This document shows, piece after piece, positions 48,035-59,528 of a stretch of 64,000 nucleotides of DNA (within the stretch, counting starts at the first letter, position 1; the number at the start of each line of letters is the position of its first letter). The notes beneath the pieces are model-generated. The model was not told where the DNA came from. It worked only from the letters and a program-made list of their open reading frames with translations, and did no database searches. Source of the stretch: Theobroma cacao (Eukaryota > Streptophyta > Magnoliopsida > Malvales > Malvaceae); contig NC_030859.1 in NCBI RefSeq assembly GCF_000208745.1, positions 10,048,203 through 10,112,202 on the forward strand. The letters run 5' to 3'. The position numbers were made by a program, and so were the translations under genes.

Positions 48035-48394
48035 GGTAGCTCAATTCTCCATTGACTACTCCTGTTGAAAAATTATTTCACAATCTGTAGCTCTTTGTTT
48101 CGCCACCTTCAAATTGTGAAAGATGTCTCTAAAAACCTCTTTATTCCACTGTTTCAGAGCTTGTTTTAAGCGTCGTTGCTTCGCCCAAAAAGCCTGTAAA
48201 CCAGAGCCAACAATGGGAGAAGTCTAGTTTTGTGCCACAAAAATTTTAAACCCATGGTGAAGTACCCATGCATGCAAGAACCGAAAAGATGAGGGAACTC
48301 TATCCTAGTTCGTAGAGCAGGAAATTAGCAACAGACAATGGTCTAACCTATCCCTATTCAGGTGCTATATACATGTAAAAGCAAAAAAGTTTTC

Positions 48395-48990
48395 CTAATG
48401 ATGATTATACACCATTCTGTCTAACTGTTGAAACATATGGTTATTGGTCCAAGTGAATGGGTTTCCTTCATAGCCACCATCCATTAACCCACAATCCAAC
48501 AAAGCAGTAGCAAAGTCTTCCATAGAACCTCCACGCGGCACAACTCCATTCAATCGCTCTCCACTGTGTACAATGGCATTAAAATAGCTCTCAACTATCC
48601 ACGGTGTATGAATATTAATTGACAAGCTCCTCAAGCAATCCCAAAGTACTAACCTCTTTGATCTGGTACATTTTGCATAGATGAAAGATGCCAATAGAGG
48701 GACTTCCAGCCACAGCATGGTGAGCTTAACATGCAGACATTGTACATGATCCAACAACACTTCACAACTTAAATCAAAGGAATGAAACAACCATATCTTT
48801 TGGGAGCAGTTCTTAAAAACTTTTTCAAAACCCAATTTTCTTATGATAAAATCAACTTTAGAACTATTAACCATGGGTTCCAAAATTGCTAAAATTTTTA
48901 TTTTATGCAATAACTATAATTTCTTGATTCTTCTTTGAATTATTGCACTTGAGATACCCTTCACATTCCATACAAGTGCACTAATCATGA
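48395..48990 (-). pseudogene. LINE ORF2 endonuclease domain
   Basis: The domain starts near 48990 with a WNVKG-type motif and ILAILEPM, whose Glu is the metal-binding residue of apurinic-type L1 endonucleases. The usual GDFNAI motif reads ESYFNAI here, losing the catalytic Asp. FTWTNNHMFQQLDRMV, typical of plant L1 endonuclease, follows near 48400-48450. It would nick the target DNA; this copy is inactive. Confidence 0.85.
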
Positions 48991-48999
48991 TCGGGTTCT

Positions 49000-51440
49000 A
49001 GCTTTAAAACTCACCAAGATGGAGTTTTCATCCGAGACCCCATCATTTGCCCCCATATCCACAGCTTCCTCTGAGGCTAAATTGAGTATTTTACCAATTG
49101 AAGCTGCAGTGTCTAAATGTCTTCTACGCCGCACCCGTGGATGAACTTCTAATTCTGCGAAGTTGGTTCCTAAAACAGAAGGAATAACACTAAGCTCTTT
49201 ATTATACATGCGCTTACCCGAGGCGGACTCCTAGGTAAGAGGATTTTCATCCTAGCCTTCCATCCTTTCACGTGAGCATGCCTCTGATGAAGCAACCTGA
49301 TTTTGGCCATTCACTCTCCCAATTTGATATGCACCCTGTCTAATTATTGGGTTGTGTTCTCCACTGCCTTCAACCATGTCAATTGACACCTTCTGGACCC
49401 TCTTCGTACTCTCTGGCATTTGCTGACCATCTCCTTGCAATAGAGCCGTTGGTCCTTCCAATGGTTCCATGAAATAATTTTTAATCTTTTCACCTGCATT
49501 TGCTTGTATAAGTTCCTACACCAATGTCCCATCACCCACTGCAAGCGTTGCTAATTCCATTTCCCCTTCACCCGTGACTTTGCTTGTGTGGTCCTACTGC
49601 CCAGGCAAAGAAAAGAAAGGATGTGTGACAGGCCCTCCCGCTTCTGGTGCCATTGAGCCATCAAATTCAATAGGTGCTGGCACAAGGGCCAAAGGCTCTT
49701 GGTCAAAAAAGGCATTTTCTGGGCACTGTTTGTCCACCCCATGCAGACTTGATTCTGCCACCTCGTTAGTCAGCTTTTGATTTTTTTTCTTTATTTTTGT
49801 TATTTCTTTCACTTACCGTACTCCCACATTCTACTTCTGCATGGTTTTCATGTTCTCCAACGTATTTTCCAATTTGACCATGCATTCCATATTCGTGAAA
49901 GAGCACATGTGCCTCGCCTTCCCTCGTTTGTGACTTTGCAAGAAATATTGCTTCCATTTCTGCACCACTCGATTCACCGTTGTCATGCTGGCCATCCGCA
50001 CCCTTCGCGGCTCGTACATCACTTCATGATGCATGTTGCTCGATCCTTCACCTTCAACCAGAGACAAATGCCCAGTCACAGCGAGAACGAGTGAAGCTTG
50101 CTCATTTGCTACTGCAGTTTCTTAGGTGGGCATGGCACTATTCAAGTACCCTAATTGCCCTTGTTCTGCTTTCTCTACCTGTTCTACTTCCTCACCCACC
50201 TCCAACATCCCAAAGCATTTTGATAGTGACACCGTTGCCTTCCTACAATCCTGTTCCTTGATATCCCGGCCTGCCTTTTCTTTTCCTCTATTACTTCTTG
50301 ACTTTTCGACCGGTTGCCATTACATGTTCTATTTCGCCTGAACTGGCAGCATTGATTCTTTTCCTTTTTCTTGTTTTTGCTTCTGTTCTACCTCTCTCTT
50401 CAGTATCTCTCTTTTATCTTCTCCCAACATTTTGCTTACCTGGGTCTTCCCCGGATTCATTGGTTGATTTCCTAGCACCAAACACGTTGAGACCGCATAA
50501 CCCACATGACAACAATGCTCATAATACTTCGGCATCTTAGAAAACTCAACCCGCTACATGTAACCTCTATTAACAGTCCCGGTAACCCAATCCTTCACCA
50601 CAATCCATACTTAGTCCACTAGTTCCTTCCTACAGTCATACTCCATGCAAACCCGGGCCACGCTAGGTCGAGCTCCCATAACGGTAGCTTCATCAATATA
50701 CAACGGCTTCCTTACAGTTTTAGCTATTAATGTAGAGCTGATTTCTCATAAAGGTGGGCTTTTAGGTTAGGGAAAGAGATCTAAATAAGAACTATAGGAG
50801 ATTCTTTTTCTGCTTCAAAGTTTGGAGTCCATTTAAAAACCTGCATCTTCTAGTTAACAATAAACCATTACTGCCGAACCCAAATCCTGTTAAAGTCTTG
50901 CTCATTTGATAAATGTATCAAGACATGTTTGTAGTCCAACCACCAAATGGTGTAGGCTCTAGTGAGGCCGATTCCTTTGAAGGCTTGCCGGATGTCTTGG
51001 AGTTTTGGCATGCGGCTGAACTTTCTAATGAGGGAGTGCTTGAATGGCTGGGCAAGGAATTGGATTTCATCCTCGTAAAACGCTGTTGTTGGTAGGTCCT
51101 TGTAAACGATAGGGTCTCTAGAGGAAAGGATCAAAGACGACTTATCTCCTGCCGCTATAGAGAGAAAGGATTTTTTGAGGGTTCGTGGGGAGAGTGGCGG
51201 TTGGATTTGGTCTTTTGCAGCTTGCTAGAATCCATGGGGGACTTGTAGGTTGGGGAGTTTCTCCACGGTGTCACTTGAGTTGGTTGCCGCTTGCCCTGGG
51301 GGTGTTGGGGTAGCCAACAGGAGGTGGTTTGGGGGGTCCGGTGGCTGGCCTGTGGCCAAGTCATTGTGGGTCAAAAGTGGGGGAAAACGCTTAGGAGTTG
51401 AGAGCGTTTTCCATTTTTTTTTGCTCACTTTGGTTTTGAG
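49000..51440 (-). pseudogene. LINE ORF1 (DUF4283 and zinc knuckle)
   Basis: 51225-51440 encodes a Pro-rich N-terminus. 50868-51134 matches DUF4283 (KHSLIRKFSRMPKLQDIRQA, WWLDYKHVLIHLSNEQDF). Around 50640-50760 the minus strand reads ISFPNLKAHLYEKSALIAKT and RPSVARVCMEYDCRKELVD, the usual continuation. The knuckle near 50480-50540 (YYEHCCHVGYAVSTC) has lost its first Cys and its His. The C-terminal part to about 49000 is low in conservation. ORF1 would bind LINE RNA. Several stops interrupt it. Plus-strand frames over this region are shadows. Confidence 0.8.
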
Positions 51441-51461
51441 TATAATTGTAGCATTAAGCTT

Positions 51462-52489
51462 ACCACTTGGTTTTAGCTTGGATTTCACCCAACAAAATTC
51501 ACAATTTCCTCACACCATTGCCACTATAGCTGCCACAAAAATACTTACACAATTATCAACTCATTTCCAAAAATTTCTTAAGCTAAAAATCAAAATCCTT
51601 ACGTTATGTCTCTTGAATCTTGAAACCCACTTGATATTCCTTCAATTGCTCTTGAATCACTCACTACCCAAGCCTTTCACTTTCCTCTCTTTTCTTTCCT
51701 TGGCCGATTCTCTCTATTTTTCATTTCAAATGCATGGTGGCAAGGTGAAATGGCATTGGAGCATGAAAATGGCGTTGGGTGGGTGGAAAATGGCATTGGG
51801 AGCATGAGGGTGGAGGAGAAAATATCTTTTGGTTGGAGATAAGAACCAGCCATGAGATAAGGATGAAGAGTCAAAGCTTCCTTTGAAAGCTTTGACCAAA
51901 CTAATGGCAAAATGACCATTTTACCCTTTAAGGTTTTCACCCCTTTTAGTTGTATCCTCTCACAATCTTTTAATTCCAATTTCTTTCCATTTTTCTTCCT
52001 TAACACTTGTATCAATAAAATATCAAGTTTATACTTTAACGCGGTATCACCACAATATTTAAATATTCACTTACCCGCGCTAGCTTTATTTAATAAAGAC
52101 ACGCAGACCCCATTAACGTCATTTTTCTCTGAAATTTCCTCGTTCTTCTTCTCCCCCACTTAGATTGACCATATACTCCTTCTTCATGAAAAATTTTGAC
52201 ACTAAATAAAATATTAATATTTTAATATTATTTTATTCTAAAATTTTTCAATTGTCTCCTTGGCACCCCAAAATGTCTTATTATGCCCCGATTCATTTCT
52301 GAATCACTTTTTATATCGTTAATTCATCTTCAATAAAAATATTATTATTTAATTGTTATTGCCTCGCATGCGGAATATTTTACTCCAAACTATGCCTTTC
52401 GCCCTTCATCACTTTTAAACACTCTAATTAACCTCAATTGGCATCCGATGAGTCTTATTAGCCAACTTATCAAAGCATGAGGTGTTACA
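51462..52489 (-). mobile_element. Solo LTR of family B, right part
   Basis: Continuation of the LTR beginning at 42174; it ends GAGGTGTTACA at 52489, so on the minus strand the LTR starts TGTAACACCTC. The last 340 bp match 597-946. The target duplication TAACA follows at 52490-52494. Confidence 0.88.
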
Positions 52490-53511
52490 TAACACCAAGT
52501 CTATTAACATGTCGTTGTCCTTAATGCAGACCACACAGGACATATACACATACTCTACCACAAATGTCTCCTCTAAAGGAGTAGTCACAATCAAAAGTTT
52601 ATCTATAATACTACAAAACTTATCTAACTTCGGCACAAAGTGTGGAGACATAAAGGAAAGTGTCGATCTGAGATCAAATAAACAAAAGCTTCGATACCAC
52701 AAATAGGAAGTGTACTTGTGATCACTACATTAGAAGTCTGAGCAACTTGTGGTGTTCAAGAAAACACCCACACTTGACCTTTACTCTCATTACTTGGTTA
52801 TGCCGGTCTACCTCGTGATGATGAGGCTACACCCATGCCATTGTCACCTCTAACATCAAATGCTTGGATTGGCCACATCCAAAACATAACCCAACTGCTT
52901 TGTGGCACAGTCCATCATGTGCCCTCCCAGAGTAACTACACAAGACATCCTTTTGCTTGGAGCCCAAATTAAATGCTTCGCTAGATTGATCTCGTTTAGA
53001 AGGTGGGCTAAATGAATCATTATTCCTTGTTGGCCTAGGTGTAAGAGTGGTTCCCTCACGACTTTGATGGCATATAAGTGTCGAACTTTTAGTCGCACTA
53101 AAATCTCTATGTCCCCATTGGCCTTGTCTTTGAGCTCTTTAACCTCGTCCTTTTTCCATTATGGATTTCATTCTCTTAGTTTCAATCATTCTAGTCGCAT
53201 CCACCATTACCGCATAGGAGAAAAACCTCTAAGTGGCAATAACTCTAAACAGTGGCTCAATTAATCCCTTAATGAATCTTTTGATCCTCTTTTGCTTAAT
53301 TAAGATCAAGTCAGGAGCATATCTAGAGAGTTAGGTGAAACAAACATCATACTTTGTCACCGTCATGTTCAGGGTTTGTATCAATGTTTCAAACTTCAAT
53401 GCCTTTGCGTCTCTCACACTCTCAAACAAGAAACGATCCATAAAAGCTTGGATAAATTCCTCCCATGTTAATGGCGCCAACAATAATGGCCTACTTCTAT
53501 TGAGAGAGATA
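52490..53511 (-). pseudogene. Gypsy element C gag and protease N-terminal part
   Basis: On the minus strand 53511-53340 encodes PLTWEEFIQAFMDRFL and SVRDAKALKFETL, the retrotransposon gag domain. About 52840-52950 holds a Cys/His cluster (CFGCGQSKH) of the zinc knuckle. 52702-52490 encodes a retropepsin start with LFDLRSTLSFMSPHF (normally DSGSTHSF), then PLEETFVVEYVYMSCVV and DNDMLIDLVL. The Asp and Gly of the active site are altered. Stops and shifts occur throughout. The gag is cut at 53511 by a Copia element, and the protease continues at 42173 beyond the family B LTR. Confidence 0.82.
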
Positions 53512-55328
53512 TGTTGGGTTTGGCTATGGAAAGCATGCTCGAAATTATGTAGCAGAAAGAAAATTAAAAACTTTAAAAACAAAACATACCTCCACCCACA
53601 AATCACCATGGTAATATTTGAACACATAGAATGGCATATAAAATCATAAAAATCAAAAGCTAACCTTGCCAACGTTCTTATGATCGAAATAACAATTTCC
53701 TCAACGCAATCCACGATCACCACAAGAAGCAAGAACCCTAGCCAATCAAGCTATTGGCCTCTAACAATAGTACACATGATTTCATTTGAACCTTTCAGCA
53801 AAAGAAGGAAATTTTAACTATGCTTTTGTGCTAGCAAAAGGGGACAACGTTTGTCCCTTTCCACTTCACACAAGAATGGCCGAATCACACATTAGAAAAA
53901 TTGCTTCAAAAATTCCTTCTTCACAAAGTAAGTGACGGCACACAAAGAGAAAAAAAAATTTTTTAACAACTCCTTTTCTTTATATGTGGAAAAATAGTTA
54001 AATATGTTTATATGGCAAGGTTCAATTTAACTTTAATTTTGCAATAAAGCCTTCCAAATTATAACATATTACAATATAAGCCCATGACTTAATTAAACTA
54101 TTTTAATTAAGCCCAATGGAAATTAAATTGAAATAATTTCCTTTATATTATTGTAATTTCGGCATTATAATTATAACTATTTATAATTAAACTCTTTTTA
54201 ATTAAGTTTATAGAAGTTAATTACCTAGCATGTGATTTAAATCTAACTTAAATCATCACTCTCCCAATTTAATCCAAATACAATAATTGTGTGCAACCCA
54301 TTAGGTTCCTAACATGTTGGCAATAAAATTGATTAATGATTTAATTGATTAATATAAATTTCAATCAATTAATTTATAATCAATTCTATATACCAATATT
54401 GGCATCTAGCAATGCATCATGGCCATTTAATTGTTAAGAGAGTCAAAAGGTTCTTTGATAACCTTTTAGTGTACAGTTTATCAGTGTAATTCATTCCCCC
54501 ATCATATATCTTAGATATGATAATAGCTTGTTACAATCTCTACTTTTGTTGACCTCCATACTCATTCTTGCAGTTATAGCATTAGCTTTATAAAGACTTA
54601 TGAAATCTTTTCATAATCTCTAAATCACCTTGACCAAGGACTTCAATAGACTAATGTTAACCAAGAACTGATAAGATATGTCCTATAAAACATTTGAAGT
54701 TATGATTCCCATCTTGACCACTCATTTGCCTTCACAGGTTTCATACTATACCCAAAAGGATCATGTTTAGGCATTCTTAGTTAAACACCCGTAGGGATAA
54801 AATTAAAGCACAACACTTCATATATAAGACAACCTAGTGTCTCAAGTCTAGGAAGTATTTACATGACTGACACATGAGAAGTGTTGTATAGACATTGAAG
54901 TGTATTACCAAATACACTTCTCATGACAAGTCATGTTTAGTGAACTTGCTCTTTTAGGCAAACACCTACATTCTAGCTCCAAGTATCTCTGTACTTCAAT
55001 CTATGAGATCGATTGCTTACTTCCAAAGTAAGGAACATAGAATATACCAGTCTCTAAGAATCATTAATATCCAGTCTCAATGATACATTAACCAAGAACA
55101 TTTTGAGATTATGCTTTGATGCATATGGATCTCATAACTACAACCCATTACAATTTCCTTGCAAGGTATATTAATCTCATGGACTTCATTTAATTAGACT
55201 TATAACTCATTATAATTAATGTCTTATAGATGAAGAATTACCTCTAATCATTAAATATGAATGATATCATTGCATGATTGGAACCAAACCTTGACTAATC
55301 TCAATTGGTTGTAAGGCTCATCCCAACA
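53512..55328 (-). mobile_element. 3' LTR of a Copia-type element
   Basis: On the plus strand it begins TGTTGGGTTTGG and ends CTCATCCCAACA, so both ends carry the TGTTGGG/CCCAACA inverted terminus. On the minus strand the polypurine tract AGTGGGAGAA stands just before it (55329-55338). It is about 1.8 kb long. It interrupts gag of element C. The 5' LTR would lie right of the window, so the target duplication (left flank AGATA) cannot be tested. Confidence 0.8.
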
Positions 55329-55614
55329 TTCTCCCACTAGCACAAAGCCAAATTCTACTTCATTGTAATGTGGATCCAATCCATTTAGCAATCGCATCTC
55401 TTTATAGACTCGCTTTTGCCCTTTAATGTGGTTAATTGATCTTGTCTTTGTGTTGTCACAACATCTCGTCATATTACTATATTTAGACCCAATGGGACCC
55501 GAGTTTTGGATGTGGCTCCATTGTTATATTAACAATGGCTATAACCCTTTACTAGTTCCATGATCTAAAGATCTAAATATCTTCCCACTCGAGCCTTTAA
55601 TAAGATGTATATGA
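55329..55614 (-). mobile_element. Copia-type element, 3' untranslated region, part 1
   Basis: This is internal sequence between the polypurine tract and the solo LTR inserted at 55615. A short minus-strand frame (55251-55472) crosses the LTR border and has no recognisable domain. Confidence 0.6.
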
Positions 55615-58349
55615 TGTAAAACCCGACTCTATAAACACATGTCATGACATACATGCACTGAGTAGCATGTTATTATGCTAGGAAAGTCCTAAGAATAGAC
55701 GAAACTCGGTATTGTACTTAACGATACACTTGAGTTGATTTAACCTTGAACTAGTTCAAATAGGAATCATAGGATTAAATTTAATATTTTACAGTCTAGG
55801 AATGACTAAAAATGATTGTTCGGAGTTCGAGGGTTCATTTGGAAAAAAAATTAAAAATTTTGATGTTTAGGGACAAAATCGTCATTTTGCCACCTAAGAT
55901 AATAATTTGATCATGGAGTGAAAATTTTGACCAAGATTAACTATTTGGAGTATAATTTAATAATAGGAAGTGAAAATTTTCAATTGTGGCAATTTTTGAA
56001 ACACAGGGGCAAAACGGTAATTTTGTCACCTGAGGTAAAAACCATAATTTTCACCATCCAAAACTTGTCAAAATCATAGGATTTGCTTATTTTTGGTATG
56101 AATAACTATGGTATGTTAAGTGGTGAAAAAGTGAAGTTTAAAGGATGAAATTTTAAGAAACGGGCCAATGGGAAAGTGACATATAGCACTTTTTAATGAT
56201 TTAATATTATTTTAATGAAAAGTCAGCCCATTTAAACCCCATATTAAGTGATGGCTGGCCAGAAGGAGAGAACAAGAGAGAAAATAGAGAGGAAAGGAAG
56301 AAAAGAGAAAAACCAAAGGAAAACTAGAAAATTCAAAGGGGAAATCGCGTTTTTCGACCGTTTACGCATCTAACGGTAAGATTTTTTGACTTTAGCTTGA
56401 TTTCTACCTTTCTTATGCCTTTGTTTCCATTTAGCATGCTTGAGGAGAGAGATCAAAAAGTGATACCAAGGGCTGGCCAAATTTCAAGGGGGAGGAATTT
56501 GAATTATTTAGGTTTTGATTCTTAGTTAAATTGATAGTTTTAGTTAGTTAAATGTGTATAGAAATCAAATTGGGTAAGAAAGCATGAAATTTTCACAATA
56601 CCCACCCTTGGCTAAATATTCAATGATGTAAAATGATGAAGAACTGATTTTTATTCTAAGAGAAATGAAGAGAAAAAGATGAAAAATGGTTAAATGTGAT
56701 AGAAAAACAAAGTGGAAAATTTATCAAGTTAATGTCTCATTTTTTACTGAATTTTCCAAGGAGGAAAGTGAGCTGATTTTGATGATTTTAGAAGGTTATT
56801 GGCTGATATTTAATGGTTAGAAATGTTGGAGAGAAAATGGGACAATTTAGAGCTAAAATGGAGCGCGTTAGCAATTTATCGGGTAAAGTGCCAAAAATAG
56901 GTTAATACCGCCTTTAAGCCGTTTTAGGCTATTGCATTTCATACCATGCATTAGTATAGGATTTAAGTCAATTATATAGTGATTTAGCATCAATGTGGTG
57001 AATTGGGTAAATTTTGTAATGTGTTGAGGAGGAGAGCCTTCCAGTAAAGGCAAGGAAGTCGTACTCGACGAACAGTGATCGGGGCACCTAAAAAGCAATT
57101 ATTTTGTCCAAACGGTGAGTAAACCTATTATTATTGTAAATTATCTAGAGTTTATTTTTAAATGATCTTTATGGATTTTATGAAATGAAAATGAGATTAA
57201 AATGGGATTTTTGATGTTTTAGAAATAAATGTGACAAATAAAAATATATTATGTTGATTATGAAATTGAGTAATTTGAGGCTGCCAATTATTTTGAAAAA
57301 TATATTTTCCTATGAATGGCTTATGATATATGAGTATATATGTGGCTATATTTGATAATTACATTGGGAATTTATGTAAGCTGTCTTTTACTATGCAGGC
57401 TGGGTAAATAAATAAAAGCCACGTTATACTGTCGAAATTTTATTAAAGTTGGTGGGTTTAGTCACTGCAGTGACGGGTTTTCGTGGACTGCCTATTAGAG
57501 GGGCACGGTAAACCCAATTATATAGTTACTCCGGTTGTAGAGGTGAGGAGGGTAACTCCCAGGGTAGTGTTAAAGCTCACTTCACATCGAACTCTCACAT
57601 GAATGTGTAACTCGGCCAACACCAAGGAACGACTTGATTTCAAAACTAACATGTGTTTAACATGTAAATATCTTAACAACCTTGGCGGACTCAGTTAGAT
57701 GCCTCGGCCAAGGTATCCCCGAGGACTAGTTTTGGCTTGAGCCCTATTTTTAATAAAAGTTATAAGCCTTAACAACCGTTTTGGTAAATTACAAATATTT
57801 TATGGTTTAAGAAATAAATTGAAAACCTTATGAAATGGTTTGTAATTTGTTGTTTAAACTTGCCTCCATGTTACTCGCCTTTAGATATTTATGATAATGT
57901 CTGTTTACTCATTGGGATTGCAAAATCTCACCCACCTCCTTTCCAAATATTTCAGGCCTGTGGTAGCTTGTAGATACCGATTTTGTCGAGGATTCTAGTT
58001 GACCCCTCTATCTCACAGACAGTAGGTTACTATCACCAACACTTGGTGTATTTACGGGCCACTTGTCATTGTAATTATTATTGTACATTAACTTTGTAAA
58101 TTATTGTATGTATGAATTTATTTTACTTCTAAGTTACAAAAGATTACTTACACGTGTTTCTATAAATATTATTTTATATAAAAATGCTATAGTTTTTTCT
58201 TTTGATTTACTTGAGTCGGAAACGACTGAAAATTGTTTAAAACTTATATTTAAGCCTTGCGGGGTTCCGATTGGTATTCCAGGTAATGAGTATCAATCGG
58301 GACATCGCGGCGATTGTCATGGGCCCGAGGGAGGTTCCGGGTCGTGACA
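55615..58349 (+). mobile_element. Solo LTR, Gypsy family A, inside the Copia element
   Basis: TGTAAAACCCGACTC to GGGTCGTGACA, about 2.74 kb. Flanks TATGA (55610-55614) and CATGA (58350-58354) form a target duplication with one mismatch. It is more diverged than the tandem LTRs. The AAACCCTAG motif is not recognisable, but the GC-rich block (57460-57730), a degenerate form of the paired arms and the GC-rich 3' end remain. Confidence 0.88.
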
Positions 58350-59528
58350 CATGACCTTATTTATATACATGTTCATAGTCCTTTTCCAACTTTGTAACTA
58401 TTTTAACTTGACTATGCTTCATGCATCACATGCATTTTGTCACTTAGTATTGTGGCATCCACTACTTATTAAAACTTCACTTTTTCTTTATACACATATT
58501 ACATCTTATGTAATTGTATCAATAAAGAACAATATTCACACCCACTAACCTCCTTATGTGTATAAGACAAGTACACTAACGTATTCTATTACATCCAACT
58601 CTTTGGATCTCATTAAATAGAATAAAATGTGAAATTCCATTAAATCATATTTAGTAGATTCATTTAATATGAATAATACATCTCAATGTATCTTACTAAA
58701 TCCATAGAGTTCTTAGACAAATTATATTGATTATGCAACTTAATGCAAAATCTCTAGTATTGAATTCCAATGTAACATAATAATATTAAGAAACTATTTT
58801 CTTAATGTCATCATGCTCCCACTAAATCCAAGATTCTTTGTGAGAGTAATATTCAAACTCTTTTGAATATTCCACGAAGTTACATGCATACATGCCAATG
58901 CATGCTTGGAATTCTTTTGGTTTTAGGATACCATTATGAGCTTAATGTAGTAGAGAGGTATGGACCAAATCATATCACAATATGACTTTGCTTTCTTCTT
59001 TTCAATAAAAATCTCTATTTCTATTCATAAGAAAGTTCCATCTTTACATGAATCGACAATCATTCCTTTGATCAATTAATCACAAACTTAAATGATCTTT
59101 TACTAAGATCTTATCTTAAGTAAGGTCACTTGATTAGTTGATTAATCTTAATTGATTAATTTTATTTTAATCAAACTAATTTGACATAAATCGTAATTTA
59201 TAATTGATCAAATACCATTGCAAGGAGAAATATGAAATGTGGACAATAATAAAGTAAGAAATGATTATCCAAACATGAAATGTTAAGACTTTAACATCCA
59301 AATGCTAAATATAAATGTTTCACAAGTCATCCATATGGCAATAAATGTCAAAACTAACCAAATTATCCAACAAATCTAATCATAAGTTTAAATAGGAGCA
59401 TAACCAACCATATGTAGCATCCAATGCTTCAAGTAATGCATCAATGTGGTTACTTCCTCAGCTAAGATCCTACTCATCCTTGTCCTTGGTCTCTACAATA
59501 TGTCATACATATTAGAACCAACATAAGG
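58350..59528 (-). mobile_element. Copia-type element, noncoding internal region, part 2
   Basis: The minus strand shows no protease, integrase, RT or RNase H motif. A second TAGTGGGAGCATG stretch (near 58815) resembles the purine-rich 3' region of plant Copia elements. The stretch links the gag remnant at 62461 with the 3' end at 55614, once the two solo LTRs are discounted. No gene is seen. Confidence 0.55.

Larger units (their letters stand above)
44604..51443 (-). mobile_element. L1-type LINE with 18-bp target duplication
   Basis: AATTGTAGCACTAAGCTT (44586-44603) and AATTGTAGCATTAAGCTT (51444-51461) flank it, an 18-bp duplication with one mismatch. A poly-T run next to the left copy is the poly-A tail seen from the other strand. 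About 6.8 kb long, it holds in 5' to 3' order on the minus strand an ORF1 with DUF4283 and zinc knuckle, then an ORF2 with endonuclease, RT, zf-RVT and RNase H-like domains. It is full length in layout but riddled with stops and frameshifts. It sits in a family B solo LTR. Confidence 0.93.

Noticed and set aside
51250..51807. Plus-strand frame of 185 residues
   Set aside because: It runs antisense through the LINE 5' end and over the LINE/LTR border, so it is an artefact of the junction.
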